Shown here one piece after another: positions 15,162-30,300 of a stretch of DNA of 64,000 nt. Both the position numbers and the translations under genes were made by a program. The notes beneath the pieces were generated by a model. The model saw only the letters and a list, made by a program, of their open reading frames with translations, ran no database searches and was not told the DNA's origin. The stretch comes from Tyto alba (Eukaryota; Chordata; Aves; Strigiformes; Tytonidae). Positions within the stretch are counted from its first letter, which is position 1, and each line of letters opens with the position of its first letter. Location: positions 2,418,001-2,482,000 of the forward strand of contig NW_024881329.1 of NCBI RefSeq assembly GCF_018691265.1. The letters run 5' to 3'.

Positions 15162-15169
15162 TATATAAG
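15162..15169 (+). promoter_or_regulatory. MUC5AC TATA box
   Basis: TATATAAG lies 75 bp upstream of the start codon. With usual spacing, transcription would begin near 15190-15195 and leave a 5' UTR of only about 45 nt. A CACC/GC-type box (GCCCCACC, about 15100-15107) lies some 60 bp further upstream. TATA-driven promoters are known for secreted gel-forming mucins. The start site itself is inferred. Confidence 0.7.
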
Positions 15170-15236
15170 ACTTGGGAGCAGACAGGTATTTCCTCAGAGG
15201 CAGGTTGTTCGGTAGTTTCTACCGGACTTCCAGAAG

Positions 15237-15309
15237 ATGGGCACAGGTGGTGGGACGCAAATACCACTATGGATATCAGTACTAGCACTTGCCTTCGTAC
15301 AGATCAAAG
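15237..15309 (+). CDS. MUC5AC: MUC5AC exon 1: start and signal peptide
   Basis: Encodes Met-Gly-Thr followed by a hydrophobic core ([13 protein letters not shown]), a typical secretory signal peptide. Cleavage probably falls near the Ala-Gln-Asp encoded by exon 2. The start context is strong (A at -3, G at +4). The donor is G|GTAGGAAG, leaving one base of the next codon. Confidence 0.9.
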
Positions 15310-18300
15310 GTAGGAAGATTCACTTGCTTGGCATTTTTACTGTTTTAAAGCATGTATAACTTGCTTCAGAGTTTGAGGCATTTTTTTTTCTTCGCTTTGT
15401 GAAGCTAACAAACCTGTTACCTTTATGCAAGGCTTTCTTTTCTGTTACAAATACTTTCCTTCCTTAGAAGAGAAAATTAACTGTCTTGGAAATTTATATT
15501 GTAGTCCATGCTTTCATCCTGTTTTCTCCAGTTGATATCTGCAATAACTCCACCGAATTCAGTGGAACTCACTCAGAACTCATGTTTCTATAAAAATACC
15601 TTAAGATTAGCATTTAGCTTTTGATGTCCAAGGCAGTACAGAATTTCTAAATGCGCAAACCAGAAGGTGCAAAAGTGGCTTTAGGAAGGAACAAATCAGT
15701 GGAGTCTGCATGCATTATTAAATATTTTGTTTGTTTTATCAGCTGATGATACGGTATTGAAAAAATGAGGGGTTTTGCTTGAAAAGCATTGGACAACAGA
15801 TTTTAAAAGTTTATCTGTTCTTGCACATGAGGTTGCATAAAAGCTCAGAGCACTGGGTTGGTTTTTGATGGGTTGAAAACAAATAGTTGCCTTAAATATT
15901 CTAAGAGAGCTCTTAATACTCACAGGTGAGTGGAAATATTTTTTATGTATACTTCACCTGTTAATTTCCCTTAAAGTTTAAGGTAATAAGAATGTTAGTT
16001 TTTAGTGCCTTTTGATCTCAGATGCAGATCCTGTTGTATTATTTTACCTTTTCCTACTTCCAGGTAATCCCACACTAATTTATGTTAAAAAGTGGTAGCG
16101 TCAAAGAATAGCCTATCAAAAGACTAGCTGTAACATTACCACACTGTGCAATGGAAACTGGAATCTGTGTGCATATGACATGAGGCAGAGTGTTGGAGCC
16201 ACACAGTGCATGGAGAGAGAAGCAGGCAGCTGCTTCTGCTCTGAGGCTAGGCAGTGGAGGAGCCCAGATGCACTGAATGGTTCATAGCTTAGAAATGGGT
16301 ACGATTTGTCCTTCCAACACCAGCCGCAGACCCCCAGCTGGTGCAAAAAGGGATGCAGGGAGCTCCCTCTGTCGTGGTTTAGGCCCAGAGGGCAACTGAG
16401 CACCACGCAGCCCTTCACTCATCCCTTCCTGATGGGAAGGAGAATGTGAATCCATCTAGGGACCAGGGAGGAGTAGCTCACCCATTATGGAAACGGGTAA
16501 AAGACAGACTCCTTCGGGGAAGAAAAGAAAACATCGCTTTAATTCAAATGCTATCAAAGACAACACTTAACAGACAAGGTGGGAGAGTGAGAAGCACCAC
16601 CACATCCCAAAAACATCTCCCCTCATCCCTCCCTTCTTCCTGGGCTCAGCTCTGCTCCCAACCTTGCTACCTCCTCCCCCATGGTGCAGGGGTCAGGGGA
16701 TGGGGATTACGTTCATCTCACCTCTCCTTCCTTCTCGGGAGGTGGGGTGAATGCCGTGCATTCCTCCTCTGCTCCATGTGGCTCCCCTCTCACTGGGCAC
16801 AGTCCTCTATGAACCTTCTCCACACTGTGTCCTCCCACGGGCCGCAGCTGGGCCCAAGCTGCCCCAGTGTGGTTTTAATGATGCTTAAAGCACACAATGA
16901 TCATAAAAACTAAGAAAATTAGGTCCTTTATCTGAAAAGCTGATTGAGGAAATTGAGGAGTACTGTGACAATAATAGAATAAGGATCTGCTCAAATTATC
17001 ATAGGCATGGTTTTGATGACTCCCCTGCAGTAACTTCTTAGCAAAAAAAAAACCAAAATAACAACCAAATAAAACCCCCCTAAAAAACAGAAAAACAAAA
17101 GCTGAAGGAGTGGTATATGTCCATCATGGTTGCATGTAGCACAGGTCCTGATGCAAGTCTGACCTTCTGTACAAGAACATAGCTTTGCTGATTTTTGATG
17201 TACCGACTATTGCATGTTTCAACAGATATAATCAAGAAATGATGAGGGAACTCAAGAATATTAGACACTAATGTTTTTCTCGTCTACTTTTCTTGATGCA
17301 GTTCAAGCCCAGGATTATGAACAACAAACAAAATCAAACTATGCTTCTCCATCCATCCTGCAGCGACAAAATTGTAAGTATTTTTATGTTAATGTATTTC
17401 TGAGATTTTATCCCAAATTAAATCAATAAATAGTAAAATTATTTATTCCTAGCTAGAACATATTTTCCCTTCCCCCCCACCCCTACAAAAAAAAAAAAAA
17501 AAAGGGAGAGAGAAATCCTCTGTACAATATATCCAATTCCAAGCCAATCTCTGACTGCTGTACACTGGAGAACTTCCTCTGAGATCTGGCCCAGTGGATC
17601 TAGTCTAATGACATAATACAGTTATCTAATATTTAACTTCATGAAAGGTACATACCTTTTATCTAAAAGTGTATTTTCAGAAGAGGTGTGTGTATACATA
17701 CATATCACCAAGGTACTTGATAGTAGGTAATAAAAGACACATCTTTTATGCTGTGTCAAGATGACTGCATCACTCATGAGAGAATAAGAAAACTGTAAGT
17801 ACATTAAATGTTTGAATAATTAAACACTACAAGATCAGGCATGACACATAACTGTACAGAGCAAACACTGTAACTGTAGAGAGCAAAATAAGGGTGGAAG
17901 GATACAGTGCTGACTGGTATATTAGTGATAAGAAGATGAAACAGTTAATCACTAAGCCTGCCCTGCAATCTGCAATTTGTGAGGTCACTGGCTGGCAATT
18001 AAAACAGTGATAAACCCAAATTGGAAGTGTAACACAAATTATATAATAATAGTGAGTGTATTTCATTGTTGGAACAGATTGTCAAGGAAGGTGATATGTG
18101 TGCTTTCCCTTAAAATCCTTACTTCAAGACTAAATGATATTGTTTTCTTAAAACACTTATTTGTCTTAGTGATATTTTTTTGTCTAAATGAAGAAGTTGG
18201 ATGTTGATATTACAGTATCTACAGTTTGGAAGTCACAAAATTTTACTATTTTGATACTTTCAAGGGAGAAACTCTATCAATTCCTCAGACTCGCATTTAA

Positions 18301-21300
18301 GAAAATCACATTGCAGGTTCTCTGAGTATTCTATTCATTTCATTGCTGGAATCAAAGAGAAAACATTGGATTTGAACATGGAAAATTTAGGGCTGGATCC
18401 TACCAATTGAAGTCTTTGCATGAAAAGCACTTGATTGACGTTTCACAGAATTTAAACTGCTTTTTAAAAAAATCTGCTTAGAGTTGGCTTTGCAAAAGTG
18501 CATGTCTCAGCACAAAGAAAAATATGAGCTTCAGAAAAAAACAGCTCCTGTTTCTCATCCCCAGATTCTAATATTCTTCAGTAACTTTCTGCTTCTACAT
18601 CCACTGATAGACAAAGGTTCAGACATAGACATTAACTCTGTTTTTTATGCATCACTATTACGATACAGTACTCTGAGGATCACATTGCTTCTTTTGAGTT
18701 CAGAACATCAGGGCCAGCATCAGATGGGAGTCTTGAACAAATAATGAATGAAAGTTCTACAGCCAAAGAGTATGGTCTTTGGGATTTGGATTTGACTGTT
18801 AGTGAAAAATATAGAAAGGCAGAACACAAAGCACTGTGTAAAAACCATCAATAAAACCTTGTGGAAATTTCCCCCTGGATTGTAACTAGTAGCAGGAAAT
18901 GTTAATTGCTAAAGAAACTATTGATTTTTTAGGGCTTCTAATAAGATTAACCTTGACTGGTTTTTCCCCCCTTAGATTTTCTACCAGCTTCAAAATCCCA
19001 AGAAGTGAAAATCATTCCACCTTTTCAAAACACACTGAAAGTAAAGGGTAAGTTAAATGTCACAGATCAGATGTCTGCGTTCTTGTTGATCACACAGGTA
19101 GAGCATGGAATGACTGAAGAGATCAATAAATTATGTAAGATCCTTTAAAATCATAAAAAATAAACAAGGAAAGTAGTCGGTTCTAAATGCGACTCCAATA
19201 CTTAGCCTGTATTTTGTTAATATGGTGCAGCTGCTAGAAAAAATTATTTCCAAAAAATGTATATTTTAAAAATAAATATATATAAATAATACTGAGGTAA
19301 ATCATGCACAGTATTTCCAATAAAGAGAGGGAAATATTAATGTATTCAAATCACTTGTGCGACACCTTATCTAGAGTATAGAGTACAATTCTGACTAGCC
19401 ATGTTCAAGCAGGGTGAGTATAAATCTGGAAAAGGTGCAGAGAGGGCCTGTGAGAATAATCAGGGAGGTAGGAGAGCCTGCTTTTAAGGAAATGTAGACT
19501 GAAAAGAGATGAGTGGTTTCTATAACGAGTGGGGGGAAGACCACAGAGGTGGAACCCTTTTAAGATGAAGCATAATACTGGCACACAAACAATTGGGGAT
19601 ACATGAGACAGGAATACACTTTGGAAGATGCTGGCAAAAGTCTTCCAGCCATTCAAAGGGTGGAGCTTTGAGTGGCCTTCCCTAGTGGGAGTACCAGCTA
19701 GTTTTAAACTAACTTTAAACTGGATTTATGGTGACACTTTAGAACTTCATATATTTAGGAAAGGATTTGTGGAATAAGACTATCAGCAGAACCAGAGCAT
19801 TGGACATAGTGACCTGGAAGGTCTTTTCTGATCTTAGGTCTTATATCCCTATGCAAAACAGATTGAGCACAAAAGGTAGCTGAACTAAATAAATAACAGT
19901 TTGATAAACAAATAGCTCGGTAAGAAGGAAAACAGAAGATGGGCTTTTTGGAGAGAGGCTAGTGAAAGAAATGAAAGGGGAAAAGCAACTAAAGGGAAGG
20001 TACTTATAGAAAATTACAGAAAATTCTTACTGCTTATTTTGAATCCACAGCTGGCAACCCCTCCCACAATGGCCGTGTGTGCAGCACATGGGGGAACTTC
20101 CACTTCAAGACCTTTGACGGGGACATCTTTTACTTCCCTGGGGTCTGCAATTACATCTTTGCATCCAATTGTAAATCTCCCTATGAGGACTTCAACATCC
20201 AGATCAGGCGTACAATGGTGGGAAATGCTACTGTGATCACTCACGTCATCATGAAGCTGGAAGGAGCAGTGATTGAACTGACCCGCAACTCTGTCCTGCT
20301 TGATGGCAAACTGTATGTCCATAACTTGAAACTACCATCACTGCTCTTACTCCCGGTGGGCTCTTTGAGCAAGTATCCCTTTCCCTCATCTGATCTCACA
20401 TTGCTCCCAAGCAGCTGGAGGGTCAGGTCCTTCCTGAAGTATCAACAAAAATCAGAGGGCCTGACAGGGAGCTAAGTGCCACTTCTGCAGATTATCCCTG
20501 TGTCCATTTTGTTCAGATAAACTATATCCCAGATGCTGCCCCACTACCACAAATGTGTATTTATATATACAATTAAGCCTATAAACTGGATTCAGAAAAG
20601 TGTTAGTTTTTTACACCCTTTAAGTTTCTACTTTCCATTAATTTTACCAGAACAAGATCCTTGAGAGGACCTTTTGACGGCTTTTGTCCTTGCACTGAAC
20701 AGTATGCAGTAAAGCAGTGACTGCAGGTTGTAGCTGCGCTCGTTTAAAATGAGCTAGTCTGGAAACTTGCTATCTATGTAGCAGTGGTAACGCTGACTTT
20801 GGCCTAGGGTGTGAAACCTGTCCAAAAGGCCAGCAAATATTTGGGCAGCTATTCCACAGTGAGCAGTGTATTATAACAGCTATGTACTACGAGCTAGTCT
20901 CAAAGTTACCTTCGGTACACCTTTGTGAATGGCATTCATGTCACAGAAAGCCTAAAGAGCCTATCCCTTTATTATCAAGGGCTTTAAGGAGTAAATAGCA
21001 GTATCCTGAAGCATACTACATGCAAAACAGAACCTCCCAGCACTTTTTTGAACAATACAACCAAAGACACATGGCAATATTTTATGTAGTAAAACTTAAT
21101 TAACAGAGATTGCCAGAAGGAACGGCAGGGAAAGCAAGGTTGATCCATCTGCACCATGAGAAGCAACTGCATAGGCAACAACCAAACCACTGCAAATTTG
21201 CCTTGTCTGTATTTAGGTACTGCTCTGACTAGTTTCCTCACCTATGCATGCTGAAGATTTGCAAAGAGAATGAGAAAGGATATCAGTGTGGATATTCAAT

Positions 21301-24300
21301 GGCTATTCTGTCCCTACTCCCACTGAGTTACTGTGATCTTTCCCCAGGGTTCAGGTGCCCTACAGCCATATGGGAGTCTTCATAGAGAGAAGTAACAGCT
21401 ATTTGAAAGTTTCTGCCAAGTTAGGTCTGACCTTCCTTTGGAATGAAGAGGATGCCCTCCTGGTAAGAAAAAAATCCATAACAAGTCAGAGAGCCTGTAT
21501 TTTGAGAATAATCTGGTTACATATTTGCAGTCTTAATCAGCCAGGCAGGCATTAGTTACTTTTGGATTTGCGTCCATTTTTAGTGTACTGTTCTATCTTC
21601 CAGTCTTCTCCCCATTTCTTTTTTCCTGCTCAGTTCAGGATCAATAGACCCCCAATTATAACATTCCCACCTCACAGTGAAGTACTCCTCAGATTCCCAA
21701 CCTGGCAATGTGCTCATGGTCACAACCCCAGGGCTAGAATAAGACCAAGTTTTTCTTGCTGGTCACTGACCTTCTGAATGGTACCTACCTTGTTACCGCA
21801 TGATACGGTCTGCACAGCATATGTATGTCAAATTTTGAGTACATAAGCAATATTGATGTAGCCTGTGCTCCTAATCATCAAGGCTGACATTGCTATGAAT
21901 CTAAGCTCTCTTTCCTCATTTATTTTAGGTGGAACTAGATAAGAAATATGCCAATCAAACTTGCGGGCTTTGTGGGGACTTCAATGGAATACCAATTAGC
22001 AATGAATTTTTTTCTGAGAGTAAGTAATAAAAAGCATTATTAAGTATTGGCACTTTGTTTTTCTCTCTTTTAGCACTATATTGTAACACAGGCTGTGGGT
22101 TGCATTAACTCCAAAACTAGTGATACTTCTTTATGTATTTCTAAGATGTCAGTTATGTACAGAGTAAGGGCTTTGAGATGCATTAGGTTGCTTCCAACCA
22201 TCACTCTTAGATCTTTTAAGACCTGCCACGTGCAACTTTCTACTTGTTTTCAATAGTTAGGATCCAGTTCCTTGCATACCTTCTTTATCTCCTTTTGCCT
22301 TTCATATTATAGTGACATTTCTTGGTAATCACTGTTCATGTCATAGTGGGTACTGTCACAAAAGAAAATATATCCATGCAAAAAGTGGTAAACCAGTAAA
22401 TATTATTCTAACATTTGGACTGCTTCTTACAGACACAAAACTGACTCCTATACAGTTTGGGAATAAGCAAAAGATGGATGGACCCACAGAGCAGTGTGCT
22501 GATCCTATTCCTCCTATTGTTCTGGCGAACTGCTCATCTGAATTTGTAAGAACCTCTCTCTCAAAATTTGTTTTCTCAGTGTAAAATACATTTTCTCTGC
22601 CTTTGGAGAAAATATGTTAGATTCAGAAAAAAATATAGAATGAATATGAGTCAATCATAGGTCTGGAAAGAAAATTTTTCTAAATTTAGTTTTTTATCCT
22701 TTGCTAAAGTAAGTGGTAAAAAGCTGCATTCCCCTTCCAAGAGAAGACTGGGTATTTTCATGGAAGAGAAATTCACTGAGGATATATTAATACAAAGAAG
22801 CTGTATAATGCTTGGGAAGTCACCTGAGCTGAAAGTAGCTCAAGATACGGGAAGATATGGGAGTTAATCAAAAGACTTCCAAGTGTACTTGCCATATTTT
22901 TATACTTTACCTTAAACATCTGCTTATGGCTACTGTTGGACAGGTTTCTGGACCAGATGGACCTTTGGTTTCTTCTGCTGCATGCCTTAAATAATTAGTT
23001 TCATATTTTCTAAACACTTGTTCTACCTTCTCTATTTTCCCTCCTAGGCTTCTATCTGTGAGACAGTATTAACCAGTAAAGCATTTACAAGCTGTAATGC
23101 ACTTGTAAATGTTCAGGACTACATTGAAACTTGCATACAAGACCTATGCCACTGTGATAGCTCCATGGCTGACTTCTGCATGTGCAACACCTTTGCTGAA
23201 TACTCCCGGCAGTGCGCTCATGCAGGTGGACAGCCTCTGAACTGGAGAACCCCAGAACTGTGTCGTAAGTATCTCGGGAATGGGCTTTCACCTTCTCTTA
23301 CCACCCATATCTATTGATCTTCAAATATGTGTCTTAATTTCCCTGAAGAAGACAGCTGTTTAAAGGTGCGTGTAATTTTCATGAAATCAGTTTTGACCTG
23401 AGCATATTCAAGCTGTTGGGAATATGGAAGTTTAGAGGATTTTGCATTACTAAGGGTTTTTAATGTATACCATAAAGTTTAAAATGTTGCAGCCTCCACT
23501 TGGATCAGTATTCCCCATTATATCTTGACAGAAAACATTCTAATTTACAAATAGAGTTTTCTCAACATTTCAAAGGAAAAGTCAACATTATAATACTATT
23601 TCTACTTTCAGCCAAATTGTGTCCTTTCAACATGCACTACCAGGAGTGTGGCTCCCCCTGCTCTGACACATGCAGCAACCCGGAACGATCTGAACTTTGT
23701 GAAGATCACTGTACAGATGGCTGCGTCTGTCCTCCAGGCAAGCTTATTTCCTGCCCTCTTCTGATAGCCAAAACCACTAGAACACCTACCTGTACACATT
23801 TAACAACTTTCCTACTCTGTATCACTCTCATAATGTCATCGCTCTCATTATCACCAAAGTATTAGCTCCATTTCTTCCTTCACATGCATGCATCGTTTCT
23901 ATTCAGGTTACTAAAAATGCTCTTTTAAACAACAAACATGCCTGAGATGTACATAATGACTGAACTGAGAATAAGATACTTTGCTGTTAACAGTAAGGGG
24001 AAGTCTTCTATTCTCAGCATCCATATTCAGTCCACAGGAAGTATGTAATGTTTAATCACATTTTTCCAACAATGATAACTCCTGGTGTTAACAAAGCCGT
24101 GTCTGGTTCCCCCAATTGCCAAACCCTTCCTGTCCAGTGCTGCATGGCTAAACAACAGGAGCTGAGGGAACATTAAGCAATGTGTAAAATCTGGCACTTC
24201 AGAGAATTACACATGAGAACTGAGTATCAGTACAAGACAAACAATGCAAATGTGTTCTCTTTGTGCATGCTTGCAGCTCTTGCAGCTCTCCTGCCTGTCC

Positions 24301-27300
24301 TCCATTATGTCTCACAGATTTTACCATCACTTGTTTGTATAATAGCATTGACTTCTCTTAGATAATTCTCTGCCTTTGGGTCTAAAAATATTTACGGTAC
24401 AAATATGTCCCTGGGGAGTCTTACAAATGGTTCATCTATTCCACCTCATTATCTAGTAATTTTAATCCTAATTCAATTCTAATGAAGTCCATAACAGAAA
24501 AGTATTTCCCTAGAGGTCTCTTTTGATGACCCTAAAATTTTAGATAGGCCTCTGGAATATAGCACTTCATCCCTACACAGCTGACATCCTATTATTTTAT
24601 AGCACTTCATTTTCTATGTAATACAGAAGAAATGGAACATGCTTTCAGGTATCTGTCAGGTATGGGTACAAAAACAGGTTCTGCAGTGCACAGAATGAGT
24701 AACAGTCCATTTCTTTCCCTAGGAATGGTATTTGATGACATTAATGGTGCTGGCTGCATTCCCCGTAACGAATGCCATTGTACCTATGAAGGTGAAACTT
24801 ATGCTCCTGGTGCTTCCTTCTCATCTAAATGCAGATCATGGTAACATACTCTCTTTCCCATACTTCTTTTTTTTAGGTGCATTACTGTAACACTTTGAAG
24901 ACAGGGAAAAATTACTAATTTCCCCTTAAAAAGAAACGAGGAACTACTTATCAATAGAAGTTCCTTGATCACACATTTTTAGAGGATACTTACACGTCTG
25001 TTTTCTCCTCACGTTTGGAAGCAAAAATTTTAGTTTAGATATAGGTACTCCAATTTAAAGATCAATCAATTAAAGGAATCAAAATCAAATACTGGAGGTG
25101 TTTAAAAATGTGAATTACCGTGTTATGTCCTTTGTAGCACTACAGTCTAATACTCATGTTGATACTATGGAAGATGTGACATTTAGGGACGTGTTGCATT
25201 AGACAGAGTAGGAGGTCACATTTAAAAGGCGTGTTTGACAGATATGATGTATTTTTCTAATCTCACTATAATTACTGAAGTATTACTGCATATGCAAATG
25301 GACCTATCTATCTCTGAATACAAGAACTACAAACATGCATGTTATTTTCCAAGAAATACTTAACATGTTTGAAGCTTGAGGCATGTTAATGGAGATGAAG
25401 GGCAATCCTTCATATGCAGAAGAATGGATGCCAGGTTCACCAGGACTGAATTCTGTCCAAGGACTGGAAATGAACAACAATATATAAAAAATTATCACTA
25501 ATATAAATTCACCTGCCCCGTACTTAATCTGAGATTTCAAAGCGATGTTGGTTCCTCTGACAGTATGATCAATGTTTCAAGAGGAAAAGTAAGGTTTCAA
25601 CTGCTCTTATTATCTCTTATTTAATTTACGCTTGTATTACCCAAGGTTACTGAATGCCTTCTTCATTTCAGTACCTGTGTTGGAGGTGAATGGTCTTGTA
25701 TCACCCAGTCATGCCCTGGGACTTGCAGTATTGAAGGAGGCTCCCACATTTCAACATTTGATGAGAAATACTATTCCTTCTTCGGAGACTGTAGCTATGT
25801 CCTAACCAAGGTAAAAGAGTCATAATCCTTGCTGAAGCAATATGTCAAAGGAAAATGTTTCTATTATATATAATGTTGTGAAATTAAAACTACTGTCAAT
25901 CACATCAGCATTCTGGAACTTAGAGGGTCAGCATGAAGTCTTAAATGGATTTCAGTAGGGTTTCTGTTAGGGTTATACTAAATAAATATATTGTAGTAGT
26001 TTTGTGTTCTTTAATTATCATTTAAGAATTGCACTGAGCTTTTAGGTTCTATGAAACAATCTCCATGCTTCCCATAAACTTTTTAATTAAATATTGCCTG
26101 CCTTGTGTTTTATAACTACTTATTTCTGAGCAATGTGTTTATTACATCCATCGGTACTGTTCTTTTTGTCACAGCTAATTCAATAGCTTATTTGATTAAC
26201 AGGATTCATAATGGAATTATTACTATACAGAATTCATGTGAGAGGAGTTATTTCACTGAGATGGTCAGCCTTCCAAACAGTCTTTCCCAGTAAACATTGA
26301 ACACTCTAGAGTTTAAAAGAAAAAAAGCTTAAGAAGTCATACATGTATTCTGAAACCTCAATTAGAAATTGATGACTGACTGACAAAGATATCTAAGATT
26401 TACTGGAGTTTTTAGATCAATAGGGTCTGAATTCTGAGTAGATATATCTAAAATAATGACTATAGATTTGCAGATTTCAGAACCCTAGGTACATTTGTTG
26501 TTTGTTTGATGGAAACAATTTTCATAAAGACTTCATATTAAATAAAATCTGTTCTCAAAAAGCTCAAACTGAATGTTACCAAGAAAGAGAACCACAAAAA
26601 CTTAGAAATGAGATATAATGAAGTAATTTAGAAATAGATTAGATTAAATCAATGAAACTTTTTGATGAGATTCACAAGCACTGGTCTCAATCCACAATGG
26701 AATTATAGATCAGACACTCGTTAAACTCTTTTGGCACAAACATATAAAACTAGACTTTCAGAGGCTCTGAAGATACAGAAAATCCCTGAACTTGGAAACA
26801 AAATGTCCAAAAGCCCACAATTTCAGCATTACATTTCCACATGGCTGTAATTCTGCATTTCAACTGTCCTCAATTTAATTTTTATTATGTCAAGAAAACA
26901 ATAAGACACATTCAGAATCAAAGCCTTCTGCATGTTTCCCTTTAACACCTTGGCTGTTAGGCACACTTTGAATACAGTTCACAGAACTCAGTCCATTGAA
27001 AATCAGAACCAAGTGAAAAGCTGAATTTTGCCTTTATTCAGTAGCTCAGTGAAGAGTCATTTTAGATTGTGAGAGGATATTTAAATGCATATTTCCTACC
27101 TGTTGAAAGAAAGTCCAGATTGACAGGCTCTTTGATAACCTGTTCAGTGCAGACGAGACTGGAAACAATTTCTGTCCTCTCCCAGATAAACACCACAACC
27201 AATGGGTTGTGGCACAACCAAGACACACTTCCTTCTTTTCCTCTAGTGTATTAAACCAGTATTGCCTAAACAGTAGGAACAAATATTACATAAACATTAG

Positions 27301-30300
27301 GAAGTTTTAATGTTCAATTTAATATGTCTAACTTGCCCTTGAATGCCAGAACTAATGGATAGCTTCCACTGTGCAGATTGCATGAATGCCAGCTTACTTA
27401 GTGACTGTATACATATATGTCAGAACATATATGTAGGAAACAGGAAGAAAAGGAATAAACATTTTAAAAGACTCACTTTACTAAGAATGCCATCTGAATG
27501 TGAAGCTTTTAACATAACAATATTTTAATATAACAAACCCTTTGAACAATATATTTTGTTTTCTTCTTCTAGCTCTGTGACGGCAATGAATTCACTGTTT
27601 TGGGAGATATCCATAAGTGTGGCCTGACTGACACTGAGACATGCCTCAAGGGTATAGCTGTCAGCCTAAGTGGAGGACAAACTGTAAGTAGCAAATGTGG
27701 ACATCTAACATTCTGCAGGGTTGATTTCAAAGCTTAAAAGACAAGTAGTTTGCAAATGACACATAACAGCACAGGAAATCTGCACTATTGTTTTTGGTTT
27801 ATCTCATTTGAACATTATTCAAAGAAAAAATAAGAATAATATAGGTACACTGGAAGACAAGATTCTAGTTATTTTCTGTCTTTTAGTTATTAAGCTTTTG
27901 CTTGTTTGTTTTGACAGTCAGTGGACCACAGTAATAAAGATTAAAGAAATAGTATAGGAATCATAACATTGTCACATCCTCCCCCCTCCTTTTTTTTCCT
28001 TTATCCTGAACAATACTAGGTAGAAAATAATTGGAAGGTGTTTTAACTTTCCTAAATATGCTTGATAATTTTTAACTTTTCTTGTGGACAGAATATTGTG
28101 ATCCAGCCTTCCGGCAGTGTATTTGTGAATATGATCTACACACAGCTGCCATTCTCTGCAGGTAAGTTCCTCTGGAAGACTTCTGTAATGCTTTCAGGTT
28201 TTGACTTTAAAATGCTTTTTACATTGGTTAATCTAAAGCCAAATTCTACCTTTAGGGACACTGCAGCAAACATAAGGTAATCCAATGGAGCACAGTCTCT
28301 CATTTTTAAAATAATAAGGTTTGCTTATTCAACTCTTATAATATGGCCTAATTTTAGCAATATCTAATTAAATTGAGATTCAATTCCAGCAAATAGCATC
28401 AATGCACACTTCCAAATCCAAACATTGTCAGAAGAGAGGAATGAAAAATTCTGATACTCAACAGGACTCCAATATCTCAAGTTGTTTAGTTCCCTGTGTT
28501 CCTTCTGTCCCTTTGCTTAGTGCACATTCATCACTGGAGAGTTTCTCTCACACCAGTTCTTCTCATATACTACTGCACCTGGACAGAAAGCAAACCATGA
28601 AAGGACAGAATAGGTCCTGCTTGGAGTCTACCACTAAATAATGCTATATCATTTTCATCAAGCAAAGGTGGTCTTTTAAATAGCAGCAAAAGTCTGTGTT
28701 CTTCACCTTATTTCAAAACACCTGACAGAAAGTGGAGGGGTTTTATACATTTGTTGTTTAGGGTAAGGACAGCCTGTTTTGGTGCTAGATTTGAAAACCT
28801 GTATGGATCATTTTTCCCCCAGTTCTTCAGAAATTGGAATTATATCAAACACACCTCTATATAATGAACAGTTATTTCAACTGCTCATTTCATATGAAAT
28901 TATAATTCTCATATTCTTATATCCCTAGCGAATGTCACCATCTTCAGACCATCATCATTCTTCATCATTCTGCAAACAACCTTTGGTCTTCAACTACAGA
29001 TTCAGCTCGTGCCTCTCATGCAAGTTTTTATAGACTTAGACCCATCACATAAAGGCCAGACCTGTGGTAAGTGATCTTATAACAACTGCCTTCATCAGTA
29101 TGCTTCATTCTGTAGGAGATTTTCACACCCACATGCTTCCTTTTAGGTCTTTGTGGAAACTTCAATGACGTGCAGACAGATGATTTCAAAACCACAAGTG
29201 GTGTAATAGAGGGTACTTCAGCTGCCTTTGGTAATACTTGGAAAACTCGGGCTGACTGTCCTGATGCCAAAAATACCTTCGAGGACCCCTGTACTGTCAG
29301 CATACAAAATGGTAAGCTCAGCATATAACAACCTCTCTTTTAGGATGGAAAGAAGGAATAAGCTGATCAGCCACCAAGCATTTAGCCAAAGTAACAGTGG
29401 ATCGTTTGCACACACACAATTCTCCTCAGTTGTCACTAAAAGTCTTCAATTAATTGATAATGACTAGGATAATATTTTGATTCTTCAAAAATATTCTTTT
29501 GGATAAAGGAAGCAAGTTTTTTTTACCAACTTGTTTAAAGGAAACTGGAACCTTACAGAGTATCAGGCATCCATTCTGGAAAGGACTGATTGTCATACAA
29601 GAAGAAAGCTGGGCATAACCCCATGGAACACTGGACTCAGTGTGGTCTTTACATTGTTAAACTGTGAACCAGACTTATAATTCAGAGCTTCATAGCTCTC
29701 AGGTTCCATTTCAGCCAATGAAATATGTAATTTTTCAGCATTCACAAGCCACTCTTCTGCTTTCTGAGATGAACTAAAATATTTTTAATTCACAATGTGA
29801 ACCTTCTTTTTCAAAATTCAGCTAAGGATGTCTTACCTTGTTCCATGACAACTACCATGAATTAAGAGCATTCAGTTTATGAAGAGTTCATATTTCTGTA
29901 TAGAGGAAGTAAAAGATTGTTTTTCAGCAAATGCAGAGGTGAATTCAATTGTGAAGTTAAGCTTCTGCAATTTCTCTGCAGGAAGTACAGTTACTTTGGG
30001 ACAAGAGTTTGGATAATGAAGTACAATAGAAATTCTTACCATGTTTTCAATTCACAGACCAGTATGCTCAGCACTGGTGTGGACTGCTCTCTGATACCAT
30101 GGGACCTTTTGCTGAATGTCACTCAACAGTGAATCCAGAGGTTTATGAGAAGGTACTCAGCTCTTATCTTTCTCCTATTTAAAAGAAAAATATAAAATTT
30201 CTGATACTAACACCTGAGAGAATAACTTGCCAACTGGGAGGTGATGAATTCATGATAGTTCTTTTCAAACCAAATGTTCATTTTTATATACACATCATAA

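Noticed and set aside
16446..16913. 155-codon open frame in intron 1
   Set aside because: Falls within the LTR-like block, has no recognisable protein domain, and lies between two well-supported exons.
20313..20475. Extension of exon 4 beyond 20312 (the frame stays open to 20475)
   Set aside because: Loses VWD similarity exactly at a GTATGT donor that joins in phase to exon 5 with conserved VWD1 sequence. At most a retained-intron form.
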